Notes: generated by a model not told the origin, from the letters alone. A DNA stretch of 64,000 nt from Paenibacillus barcinonensis (GCF_003217495.1 NZ_QJSW01000023.1:1-64000); one strand, 5' to 3'; shown: positions 53,639 to 63,369, counted from the first letter of the stretch. Numbers and translations: made by a program.

Positions 53639-54472
53639 ATGCGTACAATTCGATGGATGCTGACGGAGCGTCGTACATTTATGTTCCTGCTGTCTCTGAC
53701 TGTGGGCTGGATCATTCTGGCTATCGTAGGTCCGCTGTTTGCACCGCATGATCCACTCGCTGCGAATTTTACCAAGGTGCTGCAGCCCTCCAGCCCGGAA
53801 TTTCCACTTGGTACAGACCAGCTCGGGCGCTGCGTCCTGTCCCGTCTGTTATATGGGGCAAGGACTTCGTTGCTGCTTACGTTCATGATGATTGGTATTG
53901 TATTCACTCTGGGTGTTGTAATTGGAGCCATCGCCGGCTTTGCACGGGGGGTGACGGATACAATTATGATGCGGTTGTGTGATACGTTGATGGCATTTCC
54001 CGGGTTGATTTTTGCCATTGCTGTAGTCGGCATGCTAGGCCCGGGATTATTCAACACTGTCGTTGCGCTTTCGGTTGTCTGGTGGGCGAAATATGCACGG
54101 ATGGCGAGAAGTCTGGTCATTTCTCTTCAGCAAAAAGAATTTGTCACCACTGCTGCCTTCAGCGGTGCACGAAAAATTCAGATTATCAGCAGAACGATTC
54201 TGCCGAACATGCTGTCGCCTTTAATCGTAATGGCCATGATGGACGTGGGGGGCATGATGCTTTCTATCTCTGGCCTGTCCTTTCTCGGACTTGGGGCACA
54301 GCCTCCAGACCCAGAGTGGGGAGCGATGCTGAATGAAGGCAGACGATATTTACAGACAGCGCCGTGGTTGTTAATTTATCCGGGGCTGGCGATATTCAGT
54401 ACAGTGATCATTTTTAATTTGCTGGGAGACAGTTTGCGAGATGTGCTTGATCCCAAAAAAACTACAGTGTAA
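53639..54472 (+). CDS. Nik/Opp-type ABC importer permease (NikC-like)
   Basis: A 277-residue permease of the NikC/DppC class, partner of the upstream gene. The ATG directly follows the TAG of the first permease. The N-terminus is hydrophobic (TVGWIILAIVGPLFAPHDPL), and the FPLGTDQLGRCVLSRLLYGA motif (about residues 53-72) is typical. EAA-like loop SGARKIQIISRTILPNMLS (about residues 177-195). Confidence 0.92.
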   Translation: MRTIRWMLTERRTFMFLLSLTVGWIILAIVGPLFAPHDPLAANFTKVLQPSSPEFPLGTDQLGRCVLSRLLYGARTSLLLTFMMIGIVFTLGVVIGAIAGFARGVTDTIMMRLCDTLMAFPGLIFAIAVVGMLGPGLFNTVVALSVVWWAKYARMARSLVISLQQKEFVTTAAFSGARKIQIISRTILPNMLSPLIVMAMMDVGGMMLSISGLSFLGLGAQPPDPEWGAMLNEGRRYLQTAPWLLIYPGLAIFSTVIIFNLLGDSLRDVLDPKKTTV

Positions 54473-54489
54473 CAGGGGGAAGGAAAGGC

Positions 54490-56103
54490 ATGAGTAAGAT
54501 TCAAAGAATAGGGTTGCTTGCTCTCATATCCATGCTGGCTGTTCTGGTGCTGACTGCTTGCGGTACCAATCAAGATTCAACGACTTCATCATCATCCAAT
54601 GCCGCAGAGAATGTGGGGAAATCCTCTGGAGCAGATGCAAGTGGTACAGGTGCAGCAGGCCAGAAATCACATCTGAATGTGGCGTTGTTCTGGTTGGGAA
54701 GCAGCCTTGATCCTGCCGAGGAGTGGAACGGGTGGACGCTGGCACGGGCTGCAATAGGCGAGACGCTGATTCAGTTCGATGAGCATATGAAGATGGTTCC
54801 CAAGCTGGCGGACAAGTGGGAGCGAATCGACGATACAACGTGGCATTTCCACATTCGTGAGGGTGTTACATTCCATAATGGCAATCCGGTGACTGCTGAT
54901 GCGGTAAAAAAATCAATCGAACGCTCCCTCTCCTTAAACGAGAGAGGTCCATCGACACTGCCAATCGCGTCCATGACAGCCAAGGGTCAGGAGCTGACAA
55001 TTCAAACTACCGAGCCGGATGCCTCCCTGCTAGGCAACATTGCCGAGCCGTTGTTCATTATCGTTGATACAAGTGCAGACACGTCGAAGTTTAAGAGTGA
55101 GCCGATTGCGACTGGGCCGTTCATGGTTACAGGATATACACCGGATCAGGAGATCAAGGTCAAAAAGTACGATGGCTACTGGGGCGGTGCGGCTGATCTG
55201 GACACCATGACCTTGAAGTATATCAAGGATGACAGCACACGCGCGCTGGCACTGCAATCGGGAGAGATTGATGTGGCCAGTAATATAGGCCGTAGCAGCA
55301 TGTCTCTTTTTCAGGACAAGACACAATATACGATAGATGAAATTCCCAGCCTGCGCACACAGTTCGTATGGTTTAATACAACGCATCCACTGTTAAGTGA
55401 TGTGAAGGTTCGCCGTGCTATCTCTTATGGGATTGATCGGGAAATGTATGCAAGTACGTTAGTTGGCGGACAGGCTGCCAAAGGGCCATTTACATCTGCT
55501 TTGCCTTTCGGGTATGACAAGATCACCGGTTATAATTACGAGCCTGCAAAAGCAAAACAACTGCTGGATGAGGCTGGCTATAAGGATACAGACGGGGACG
55601 GTATTCGGGAGAAAAATGGCAAAAAGCTGTCGCTTCAGCTCATTCTCAATTCGGCGTATGAGTCCGATTCTATTGTGGCGACCGCAATGCAGTCCCAGCT
55701 TAAAGAGATTGGCGTTGGACTGGAGCTGACCTCATATGAGGATCTCACCGATCATCAGAAGAGCGGGAATTACGATCTTGCTCTGACGAGCATTAACACA
55801 GGCATTACGGGTGATCCGCAGTACATACTCGACTTTTATTTCAAGACCGGGGCAGAGTGGAATATTGGCGGGTACAGTAATCCGAAGCTGGATGACATTA
55901 TTCAGCGACTTCATTCACAGTTTGACGTGGAGAAACGCTACGCCCTTGCAGCAGAAGCTCAGCAGCTCATTCTGAACGATGCCGCGTATATGTTTGTGAC
56001 CTATACGCCGATTAATATTGTTAGCAAAAGTAATGTGAAGGGTGCAACGATGTACCCGATTGACTTCTATTTGCTGGATCGCAATATCAAGGTTGAACAG
56101 TGA
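54490..56103 (+). CDS. Nik/Opp-type binding lipoprotein (NikA-like)
   Basis: A 537-residue solute-binding lipoprotein of family 5. Signal and lipobox: basic start, hydrophobic stretch, LTAC, then a Ser/Ala/Gly-rich linker. Seen: SSLDPAEEWNGW, LADKWERIDDTTWHFHIREG, and RRAISYGIDREM (about residues 315-326). Close in pattern to nickel- and metallophore-binding members (NikA/CntA type), but peptide binders share most of these marks. GGGGAAGG precedes ATG 54490. The cobalamin riboswitch upstream makes cobalt transport the best guess. Confidence 0.88.
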   Translation: MSKIQRIGLLALISMLAVLVLTACGTNQDSTTSSSSNAAENVGKSSGADASGTGAAGQKSHLNVALFWLGSSLDPAEEWNGWTLARAAIGETLIQFDEHMKMVPKLADKWERIDDTTWHFHIREGVTFHNGNPVTADAVKKSIERSLSLNERGPSTLPIASMTAKGQELTIQTTEPDASLLGNIAEPLFIIVDTSADTSKFKSEPIATGPFMVTGYTPDQEIKVKKYDGYWGGAADLDTMTLKYIKDDSTRALALQSGEIDVASNIGRSSMSLFQDKTQYTIDEIPSLRTQFVWFNTTHPLLSDVKVRRAISYGIDREMYASTLVGGQAAKGPFTSALPFGYDKITGYNYEPAKAKQLLDEAGYKDTDGDGIREKNGKKLSLQLILNSAYESDSIVATAMQSQLKEIGVGLELTSYEDLTDHQKSGNYDLALTSINTGITGDPQYILDFYFKTGAEWNIGGYSNPKLDDIIQRLHSQFDVEKRYALAAEAQQLILNDAAYMFVTYTPINIVSKSNVKGATMYPIDFYLLDRNIKVEQ

Positions 56104-56924
56104 GGATGTCTGGGCACAGGGAAGCGACAACCCTGCTTGAGGTAACGAATTTGTCTGTCAGTTATAAGGACGGTACGGCTTCTCTGCATGAGGTTTCCTT
56201 TTCTATGAACCCGGGAGAAGTTGTTGGCATCGTAGGTGAAAGTGGTAGCGGGAAGTCTACCTTGCTCAGGGCAGTAATGGGATTGTTGCCCGCAGGCGGG
56301 AGATACACAGGCGGAGAGATTTGTTTTCAGGGCCAGATGCTGTTGGGTAACGATACCTTAGTGCAGAATTGGCATGGGGTGCATGGTCAACGGATGGCGA
56401 TGGTGTTTCAGGACAGCGGCTCATATCTGAACCCGATTCGCAGTATCGAGAGTCAGTATGTGGAGGCTATTCGTGCTCATCTTCCCATGTCCCGTAAAGA
56501 AGCTAAGGAACTGGCCGTTCGCACACTGGCGAGTATGGGTCTGGATGATCCCGAACGGGTCATGCGTGCGTATGCTTCCCAGCTTAGTGGCGGTATGAAG
56601 CAGCGCACAGCGATAGCGATGGCTGCTTCGCTCAAGCCTGAGCTGCTGCTGGCGGATGAGCCGACCAGCGCACTGGACGTTACAACCCAGAACGAAGTAT
56701 TGAATCAACTGAGCAGGCTGTGTGCCGAACAGGGAACAGGCATGATTATGGTGACACACAATATGGCTGTGGCGGCTCATATGGCTGATCGCATCGGTGT
56801 GATGTTGAACGGCAAGCTGGTGGAGCTAGGAGACACGTTGGACGTTATATCGGCTCCTTTACATGAATACACGCGTAAACTGCTGAATGCTGTACCCGAA
56901 TTGGAGGGAGATATGCATGACTGA
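56100..56924 (+). CDS. Nik/Opp-type ABC importer ATPase (NikD-like)
   Basis: A 274-residue ABC ATPase. Walker A GESGSGKST, Q-loop in MVFQDSGS, signature LSGGMKQR, Walker B LLLADEPTSALDVTTQNE. GTG 56100 overlaps the preceding stop by 4 bp and has AAGG 7 nt upstream; ATG 56106 is an alternative. It ends overlapping the next ATPase by 8 bp, so the two are co-translated and act together. Confidence 0.92.
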   Translation: MRMSGHREATTLLEVTNLSVSYKDGTASLHEVSFSMNPGEVVGIVGESGSGKSTLLRAVMGLLPAGGRYTGGEICFQGQMLLGNDTLVQNWHGVHGQRMAMVFQDSGSYLNPIRSIESQYVEAIRAHLPMSRKEAKELAVRTLASMGLDDPERVMRAYASQLSGGMKQRTAIAMAASLKPELLLADEPTSALDVTTQNEVLNQLSRLCAEQGTGMIMVTHNMAVAAHMADRIGVMLNGKLVELGDTLDVISAPLHEYTRKLLNAVPELEGDMHD

Positions 56925-57762
56925 TAACCGATGGCCCATTTTGAGGTTAAATCAGGTATGCAAAACCTATGACTTGAAGGGGCAGCAGTCCATTCAGGCG
57001 CTACAAAACATAAATCTGGCTTTATATCCCGGCGAATGTCTGGGGATTGTCGGACAGAGTGGAAGCGGCAAAAGCTCACTCGCGAAATGTATAACTCAGC
57101 TGGAGCAGGTGACTTCAGGAGAAATCTGGTATCGTCAGCAAGAGGTCACTCGTCTGAAGGGTGAGAAGCTGAGGCAGATGCGAAAACAGATTCAGATGGT
57201 ATTCCAGGAGCCTGCGGCGATATTTAACCCACGTATGAAGGTAGGCAGATTTATTAGCGAGCCGCTGTTGAATTATAAATTGATGAAGCGTGAGCAGGCT
57301 ATTCAGGAAATGCGGATTCTGCTGGAGCGAGTCGGTTTGTCTGCTGCGGATGCGGATAAATATCCGCATGAACTAAGCGGCGGTCAGCAGCAGCGAGCAG
57401 TGATCGCTCGTGCGATTGGTTTGCGTCCAGATGTCATTCTATATGATGAGGCTACCTCGGCGCTTGACGTTTCCATTCAGCAGCAGATTCTTGATTTGTT
57501 GGTTGAGCTGCGGAGGGAGACTGGAGGTGCCTCCATTTTCATCTCACATGATCTTGCGGTGGTGCAGCAGGTGAGTGACCGCATCGCTATAATGCATGAA
57601 GGAAAAGTGGTAGAGATTGTGGATAGCGCCAAGCTGACCAGTTCAGCAAATCATGGATATACGCGCAGTCTGATGTCCTCTGCATTGTCCCTGCGAGCAG
57701 TGAGAGACAGGATGCAGATGCAGGAGCGTGTAGAGGTCATGGCGGGTCATAGGAATAGGTAG
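56917..57762 (+). CDS. Nik/Opp-type ABC importer ATPase (NikE-like)
   Basis: A 281-residue ABC ATPase. Walker A GQSGSGKSS, Q-loop MVFQEPAAIFNPR, signature LSGGQQQR, Walker B VILYDEATSALDVSIQQ. ATG 56917 overlaps the previous gene's stop (ATGACTGA), and GGAGGGAG is 6 nt upstream. It is the last gene of the importer, followed by a hairpin at 57789. Confidence 0.92.
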   Translation: MTDNRWPILRLNQVCKTYDLKGQQSIQALQNINLALYPGECLGIVGQSGSGKSSLAKCITQLEQVTSGEIWYRQQEVTRLKGEKLRQMRKQIQMVFQEPAAIFNPRMKVGRFISEPLLNYKLMKREQAIQEMRILLERVGLSAADADKYPHELSGGQQQRAVIARAIGLRPDVILYDEATSALDVSIQQQILDLLVELRRETGGASIFISHDLAVVQQVSDRIAIMHEGKVVEIVDSAKLTSSANHGYTRSLMSSALSLRAVRDRMQMQERVEVMAGHRNR

Positions 57763-57788
57763 AAGGATGATGTAATAGATATACGAGC

Positions 57789-57850
57789 ACAGGGTTATCT
57801 GGAGTGAATTCATGAGTTGCCATGAAATCATTCTGGATAACCCTGTTGTT
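57789..57850 (+). terminator. terminator of the importer operon
   Basis: ACAGGGTTATC (57789-57799) pairs with GATAACCCTGT (57836-57846), an 11-bp perfect stem with internal pairing, followed by TGTTGTG. It separates the plus-strand importer from the minus-strand surface-protein genes. Confidence 0.65.
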
Positions 57851-57872
57851 GTGTAAGGAACTCTGATGTCCG

Positions 57873-60800
57873 TTAATGTGGCGCCTGAGCCTGGAAGTCG
57901 CTGCGACTTGACTGGCTGGCATCATAGAAGAGAATATCGCCATCCCTGAGCGGCCAGCTGCTGCCGTTGCTGTTGGCAGGTGAGCGATGAAACCCCTCCA
58001 ATTGCCACTGATTCATGAGTGGAGCATGTATATATTGGAGATGTGGTGCCGCAGTATTCCCGTTGCGTACACTTTCGATATTAAAGTTAACGATAATGTA
58101 GCCATTTTTTAAAAAGATCGTGGACTTTTCATCTAATGAACTTTTTCTGGACAGGGCTTCCAGATTAGTGCCTTTCGGTACAGCGTACACATCAGCTGGC
58201 AGACTGTACTCTCCGTACCACCGCTGAATCGCGGCGTTGACCCGGTCCGCACTGACGCTGGCAGGCAGGTTTGTCTTGGGTCCAATAAGGGTACGAATTG
58301 GAGCTGTAAGGATCATCCAGTTGTAGCGTCCTGTCCATGTTTTTTGGTGTGACGTCTGGGCGACCACCTGCACCATATGCTCCGCTAACGATTTCCGTCT
58401 GCGTTCGTCTGCGGAGAGTTCATAAGTATATTCGTAACGTGCCGCATCACTCAACTCTATGCCGGGTACATTACGAAGCCGTGAGTTCAGAACGACATAA
58501 CGTTTCTCCAAATCCTGCGCTGAACCAATTTGAATAAGACGCTCCTGCCCCCGATGATAATAGAGATCCACATCCTCACGCGAAGACCCGTCCCTGCTTA
58601 TAAAGGAAAACGTGGGTGTAACTCGAATGCCATCCATTTTGCCAAACATATTGCCCTTTGTTTTGAGATCAAACTTGAAGTGATAACCTGTTTTCACAGC
58701 GACGTTCCCAAAACCCTGTACAGGGTGACTTCCGGGACGGACTGGCAGCACAAAGGGTGCAAAAGGGCTTCTGGGGTCACCATCAATGTTGCGAAATCCT
58801 GTCCAATAGCTATTGCCCGTATGCTCGGGACTGCCAGGTATTCGCCGAAATACACGTTCCCAATTGTAGTCGGAGATGTCGGTAACATGAAAATCATACA
58901 ATCTGCCAATCACATCTACGGATATTCTGTCACTTGCCGTATGGTGCACCAGATTGGTGTTGGCATCGGGCTGCCCTGTATAATTGGCCGGAGCGTTCTC
59001 GGCTATATTGCGAAACTCAATCGTATATTTCCCTTCATCTACCCATACGGGAAGATAGAAGCTTGTGTCCAATTGCTGTACGGGGATATCGATCCACGTA
59101 TGGGATGGAATGAAACGTGACCGGTCAGCCGTATATACATCAAACGGGAACAACACCTGTTTCGTTCTGAAATATTGGGCATAGTCCCTGTTTCCATATC
59201 CGGGATAACTGGCGGCGTCCAGATGCTGCCCCGTTGTAGGGACGCGTACGATGAATTCACGCTCCAGAATAAGTGCAGCAAGGGTGGGATCGGGTACTGT
59301 TTTCTGATTATGCGGTTGATCGTCTGATACCCACGCATAATTGACGACAGGAGTATGTACGGTAACCGTGTTGATGCCATTGATTGGAAACACCTTGCTC
59401 ATTCCACCGTTCACATTGCCTGACAGCAGGTCATAATAGATTTGGCCTGAGCTTTCGGTATTTGCTTTGTTAAGCAGGGAACTGCTTATTCGATGATTAG
59501 GTGTGTACAAGACGTCTCGTCCAATCATGGAAGGCGGCGGGATGTCAGCTGGTGTCGGGCCATCTTTGGTGGTTTCCGCATCGTTCATAATGGTGACATT
59601 GTTAAATTTCACTAAGTCATTCTTCACAGTGCTCTGAGGTGTATTGGCTTCAGCCTTCCCCTTTAATAAGTCTGAATCATCAGGTACATCCGGTGGCGAA
59701 TCCAACCCGCCTGTTAGTTTGGTTGGTGTGTAAGATATAGCCATGCTTTGCCCAGGCCTCACATGGCTTTCAACAGAGGAATCGTTTCTGGATTCAAGCA
59801 CAGGTGCAACATAACCGGATGGATTCATCGTAATGGTCTCACCTGGCAGAGCATAATTCTTCATCATAGCTTTGCCGATTCTGTAAACTTCAAGATTACT
59901 GATGACCCAGTAGGAATAATCTCTGGTAATCTGGAAGCTGTATGGCTTCGTTACCGTATCGTTTCTGGGCACAGGAGTGCCATCCCTGCAACCTTGGGCA
60001 TTGCATATCTGGGGTCCGGGTACAGTCCATTCTCTATCATAGGAGATGGTGATGCTGCAGTCATAGGTAACTTTACCTCTCATTTTCGTCCAGGCTTGTT
60101 TGAACAGATAATGATTAGCGAAAGCATTAGTGTAAAGAGACTCGGACGTTGGAATTCCTTTCAACACATCGAATATTTCATTATCTCTGTTATCCGATTT
60201 TATAACACCTGTAGCATTAGGTTCGAGGTGGCTCATGTTCATCGTTGCACCTGAAGTGGGTGCTTCAATACTTGGGGTACAGCCGCCTTTACCACCGCTA
60301 TCGCCACCCTCGTTTTGTTCGTCATCCTCACCACCGGTTCCCTGTTCAACGCTGATGGCTGTTCGGGTAGTTAACTCAAATCCATCCTTCTTCCACAAAA
60401 CGGTGATATATGTCGTTCCTCTGCTAATCGCCTGTACCTGTCCTGAGCTACTCACGGTTGCCACTGCAGGATTGGAGGACTCCCATGTGGTCGTTCCTCC
60501 GCTGCCCGTGTTCACATTGGTTTCAGCACCAAAGCTGCCATCCCCAGTCTTGGTTTTAACTGTAGCCTGAAGCTGTTTCGTCTGATTTAAGCCAATTTGT
60601 CCCCCAGGAGTAAGGTTGATTTCTTTGGTGATTTCGGCGTTAGCTCGCCAATAAATATCGGTATTAAATACGTAATCAGCAGAGTATTTTGGGGGATTAT
60701 AGGGCCTGTACTCAATAGGCTCAATGACTCCACCAATCTGTGCAGTAAATCTAACTTCTCTACCAGAGAAAGATTCTACACTTACTAGAATAGGTCTACC

Positions 60801-61253
60801 AGGACGATAATGAGCGATATCATCCATATAGATGGGTTTTATAGAAGAATTAGAAAGAGTGCTGCTAGTATATGTATTTCCTAAGCTATCTTTAAAAGAT
60901 GTAGGCTGATAACTAGGCTCTTCCAAAGAGAGTCTAACACATACTAAAGACGATACAGGCTTGTTAGTTGAATGAATATTTGATAACTCTTGACCATTAC
61001 ATTCGCCTTCAACTTTCCACTTTAGGTTATCTTGTTGGTATATATAAACTCCAACATTAGTCGTTCCTTTACCTTCTACAGGAGTTAATTTTTTCTGTGA
61101 TTTAGCTGGTGTTGAGGGTTCAAAGTGTGTAGCCTCCAAGATAGATTTTGTGCCTGGTCCGCCTCCAGCAAAAGCATCGTGAGCTGGAAATAATAAAATG
61201 CAGGCCGTCGTGAAAGATAAGAAAGACTTTCTGAAGAGTGAGCCTACGTTCAA
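57873..61253 (-). CDS. large secreted protein with Ig-like (Big_2) domain, DUF5704-like
   Basis: A 1126-residue protein with a Sec signal peptide (about residues 1-29, ending AHDAFA). A Big_2/bacterial Ig-like domain spans about 222-300 (WESSNPAVATVSSSGQVQAI). An acidic Gly/Ser/Asp linker follows (about 312-330). The remaining 800 residues are beta-rich, with few Cys and no catalytic motif I recognise. Its type resembles large Paenibacillus secreted proteins annotated DUF5704 or Athe_2463-like; that is not confirmed. It is encoded 23 bp after the SLH protein gene on the same strand, so they are an operon, and the SLH partner may hold it at the cell surface. No LPXTG anchor. Confidence 0.75.
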   Translation of the reverse strand: MNVGSLFRKSFLSFTTACILLFPAHDAFAGGGPGTKSILEATHFEPSTPAKSQKKLTPVEGKGTTNVGVYIYQQDNLKWKVEGECNGQELSNIHSTNKPVSSLVCVRLSLEEPSYQPTSFKDSLGNTYTSSTLSNSSIKPIYMDDIAHYRPGRPILVSVESFSGREVRFTAQIGGVIEPIEYRPYNPPKYSADYVFNTDIYWRANAEITKEINLTPGGQIGLNQTKQLQATVKTKTGDGSFGAETNVNTGSGGTTTWESSNPAVATVSSSGQVQAISRGTTYITVLWKKDGFELTTRTAISVEQGTGGEDDEQNEGGDSGGKGGCTPSIEAPTSGATMNMSHLEPNATGVIKSDNRDNEIFDVLKGIPTSESLYTNAFANHYLFKQAWTKMRGKVTYDCSITISYDREWTVPGPQICNAQGCRDGTPVPRNDTVTKPYSFQITRDYSYWVISNLEVYRIGKAMMKNYALPGETITMNPSGYVAPVLESRNDSSVESHVRPGQSMAISYTPTKLTGGLDSPPDVPDDSDLLKGKAEANTPQSTVKNDLVKFNNVTIMNDAETTKDGPTPADIPPPSMIGRDVLYTPNHRISSSLLNKANTESSGQIYYDLLSGNVNGGMSKVFPINGINTVTVHTPVVNYAWVSDDQPHNQKTVPDPTLAALILEREFIVRVPTTGQHLDAASYPGYGNRDYAQYFRTKQVLFPFDVYTADRSRFIPSHTWIDIPVQQLDTSFYLPVWVDEGKYTIEFRNIAENAPANYTGQPDANTNLVHHTASDRISVDVIGRLYDFHVTDISDYNWERVFRRIPGSPEHTGNSYWTGFRNIDGDPRSPFAPFVLPVRPGSHPVQGFGNVAVKTGYHFKFDLKTKGNMFGKMDGIRVTPTFSFISRDGSSREDVDLYYHRGQERLIQIGSAQDLEKRYVVLNSRLRNVPGIELSDAARYEYTYELSADERRRKSLAEHMVQVVAQTSHQKTWTGRYNWMILTAPIRTLIGPKTNLPASVSADRVNAAIQRWYGEYSLPADVYAVPKGTNLEALSRKSSLDEKSTIFLKNGYIIVNFNIESVRNGNTAAPHLQYIHAPLMNQWQLEGFHRSPANSNGSSWPLRDGDILFYDASQSSRSDFQAQAPH

Positions 61254-61276
61254 AAAAATAATCCTCCTTTAATAGG

Positions 61277-62554
61277 TTAATTGGGAACTATAAAAAAATC
61301 TGTACCATCTTTTAGAGTAAGATGAACTTCGGGATTAAGCGTTTTATCAAAGTGTAGTAAACCTTCTCCCCAGTAGCCTGGATTCTTTAGAACAAAAAAT
61401 CCTTTAGAGCTAAGTAAACTATTGATGTGAGGCACTGCATAGTCTTTAAATGCTTTGCTACTAGGTGATGTTAACGGATTTATTGTTGGAGAGCTAAAGA
61501 GGCTTCCAGCCTGCAAGCGATTCATAGAGTTAATAATGTTGAAATCATATTCTATAAAAGAGTAGTAAGCTCCTCGAAGTAGCTTATCTTTTTCATCAAC
61601 GAATGCAGGATAATAAATGCTCCTTTCTTTTTCTTTAACATAAGGGTTGATAATAATCCAATTTTTTATCTTGGCTGTAGCATATTTAGTTACAGTCACC
61701 AATTCCTGATTCCTAACTTTTGAAAAATCACCAGTTATCTTACTGTAGTCGTAGGACTCAGAAAACTTTTCAGGTCCTGGTTTCTGATATCTAGGTGCAA
61801 TCACACTCAAATTAGTTCCCGTCAAGCCCACCTGTCGCAGTTCGTTCAATCCCTGAATATCTGCCGGCTTTGTTTTGGCAACGGACGCGTACCGGGCAAT
61901 CAATACAGCAACCTCGGCACGGGTTGTGGTGCGGTTCACCCCAAAGGTCTTATCATTAGCAACGCTCATGAGTCCTGTCCCGAGAGCAACAGCGACGGCA
62001 TTTTTTTGTGAAGCTGCCAGCGTGCCTGTAAAATATTCCTTCGCAGGGATTACGGTGTTGGTGACATCGGAGAGAGCCTGTCCATAGTCTGAATTCACCA
62101 CACGTAGTCCTTGTGTCAGCCAGTTAGCCATTTCACCTCGACTCAGTGGAGCCTGAGCATCCAGTTTACCCTTGTAGCTGGAAGGATCAATAAAACCTTT
62201 TGCTATAGCTGTAGACACGCCGTTCTTGGCCCACTCTGGCACATCGGTGAACGGATTTGGTGCAGGCGTCTGCAGCTCCGGCTGATCAGACAAACGCGCT
62301 AAAATACTGGCCATCTCCGCTTTGGTCACCGGAGCTCCTGGTTTGAATGTGCCGTCGGCATATCCCTTGAAATAGCCTTGCTCTACGGCCGAATCAATAG
62401 CTGAGGATGCCCAGTGGGCCGTGGGTACATCCTTGAAGGTGCTTGCGCCGTGCGCTGCTTTTACAGAACTGGAGCCTACTATGCCTGCAACTCCTGCAAT
62501 CGCCCCTGTCAATAGAGCGAATGTGGTTAAACTAGAAATGATCTTTTTTCTCAT
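61277..62554 (-). CDS. SLH-domain surface protein
   Basis: A 425-residue exported protein. Signal peptide about residues 1-33. Three S-layer homology repeats: FKDVPTAHWASSAIDSAVEQ with GYADGTFKPGAPVTKAEMAS; FTDVPEWAKNGVSTAIAKGF; and the last with FGVNRTTTRAEVAVLIARYA (to about residue 220). These bind secondary cell-wall polymer, so the protein sits in the wall. The C-terminal 200 residues are not recognised and are visibly AT-richer than the first part. The start is at 62554 because GAGGGG lies 8 nt upstream. It heads an operon with the 1126-residue protein. Confidence 0.88.
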   Translation of the reverse strand: MRKKIISSLTTFALLTGAIAGVAGIVGSSSVKAAHGASTFKDVPTAHWASSAIDSAVEQGYFKGYADGTFKPGAPVTKAEMASILARLSDQPELQTPAPNPFTDVPEWAKNGVSTAIAKGFIDPSSYKGKLDAQAPLSRGEMANWLTQGLRVVNSDYGQALSDVTNTVIPAKEYFTGTLAASQKNAVAVALGTGLMSVANDKTFGVNRTTTRAEVAVLIARYASVAKTKPADIQGLNELRQVGLTGTNLSVIAPRYQKPGPEKFSESYDYSKITGDFSKVRNQELVTVTKYATAKIKNWIIINPYVKEKERSIYYPAFVDEKDKLLRGAYYSFIEYDFNIINSMNRLQAGSLFSSPTINPLTSPSSKAFKDYAVPHINSLLSSKGFFVLKNPGYWGEGLLHFDKTLNPEVHLTLKDGTDFFIVPN

Positions 62555-62745
62555 GAATCTTACCCCTCTCAATAATTGATGTTATCGTTGTTATGTAGTG
62601 TTAAGAACTTCTGATGCTAAATTTGTAATAATAATCAATATTCTACCATGTATATCTAATTTATTGGTGTGAATTATCAACGAGCTGCTCCTCCTTTCCA
62701 GGTTCATTAGCCAATGCTACAGACGAATACACCTTCAAAAACAAC

Positions 62746-62780
62746 AAAAAAGGCCATGAATCCGCAGATTCATAGCCTTA
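62746..62780 (-). terminator. terminator of csaA
   Basis: AAGGC-ATGAATC pairs with GATTCAT-GCCTT around a CGCA loop; a run of A on the plus strand (62746-62751) becomes the T-run for the minus strand. It lies 110 bp after csaA. The rest of 62555-62890 holds no gene, only an AT-rich upstream region of the SLH gene. Confidence 0.75.
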
Positions 62781-62890
62781 TGCTTTAAGGTCCGAAACAA
62801 AGCTTATGTAGTTGATGCATTAATACATAAATAATACTCCATTCCCAAACATTTGAAAACCCCTTGTGTACGTAATTGTAAAAAATATAG

Positions 62891-63220
62891 TCAGGCAATG
62901 GGTGTTCCATTGGGTAACGGGTGATCCGGGGAAAGCAGGACCACATCTCCCGCGCCAGGCACACCGCCGAGAACAAGTACCTCAGAGACGAAGCCGGCAA
63001 TTCGCCGCGGCGGGAAGTTAACGACGGCAACAACCTGTTTGCCAATCATCATGTCGGGTGTGTAGCGTTGGGTAATCTGAGCACTGGAGTTTTTCAGACC
63101 AAGCTGTCCAAAATCAATTTTCATTTTAATCGCAGGAACACGCGCCTTCAGGAAGGGCTCAGCCTCCACCACGGTACCTACTCGAATGTCATGCTGTATA
63201 AACTCTTCAAAAGTAGCCAT
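62891..63220 (-). CDS. csaA: CsaA tRNA-binding-domain protein (chaperone-like)
   Basis: A 109-residue member of the CsaA family, a small OB-fold with the tRNA-binding domain, described as a chaperone acting with the Sec pathway in B. subtilis. Seen: FEEFIQHDIRVGTVVEAEPF, then KIDFGQLGLKNSSAQIT, VVAVVNFPPRRIAGFVSEVL and DVVLLSPDHPLPNG. Length matches. The start at 63220 has GAGTTTTACGC upstream with a weak AGGAG-like site. Single gene; terminator at 62746. Confidence 0.92.
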   Translation of the reverse strand: MATFEEFIQHDIRVGTVVEAEPFLKARVPAIKMKIDFGQLGLKNSSAQITQRYTPDMMIGKQVVAVVNFPPRRIAGFVSEVLVLGGVPGAGDVVLLSPDHPLPNGTPIA

Positions 63221-63284
63221 AGCGTAAAACTCCTCTCAACTAACTATGCCATATAGTATAAATGAAGATTCGGTCAGAACAAAT

Positions 63285-63324
63285 AAAAATCCAGATTACG
63301 CTGTATCGTAATCTGGATTTTTAT
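63285..63324 (-). terminator. bidirectional terminator between udk and csaA
   Basis: AAAAATCCAGATTACG (63285-63300) pairs perfectly with CGTAATCTGGATTTTT (63307-63322), with T-runs on both strands. It should end the udk transcript on the minus strand. Confidence 0.9.
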
Positions 63325-63369
63325 TGAAAGGCTTTGAGGCAATGCTCCTAAGAGATGCAATGCATCCAA

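Noticed and set aside
57789-57850. Attachment site or IS end at the importer's 3' side
   Set aside because: The inverted repeat is better explained as the operon's terminator; no transposase or target duplication is present.
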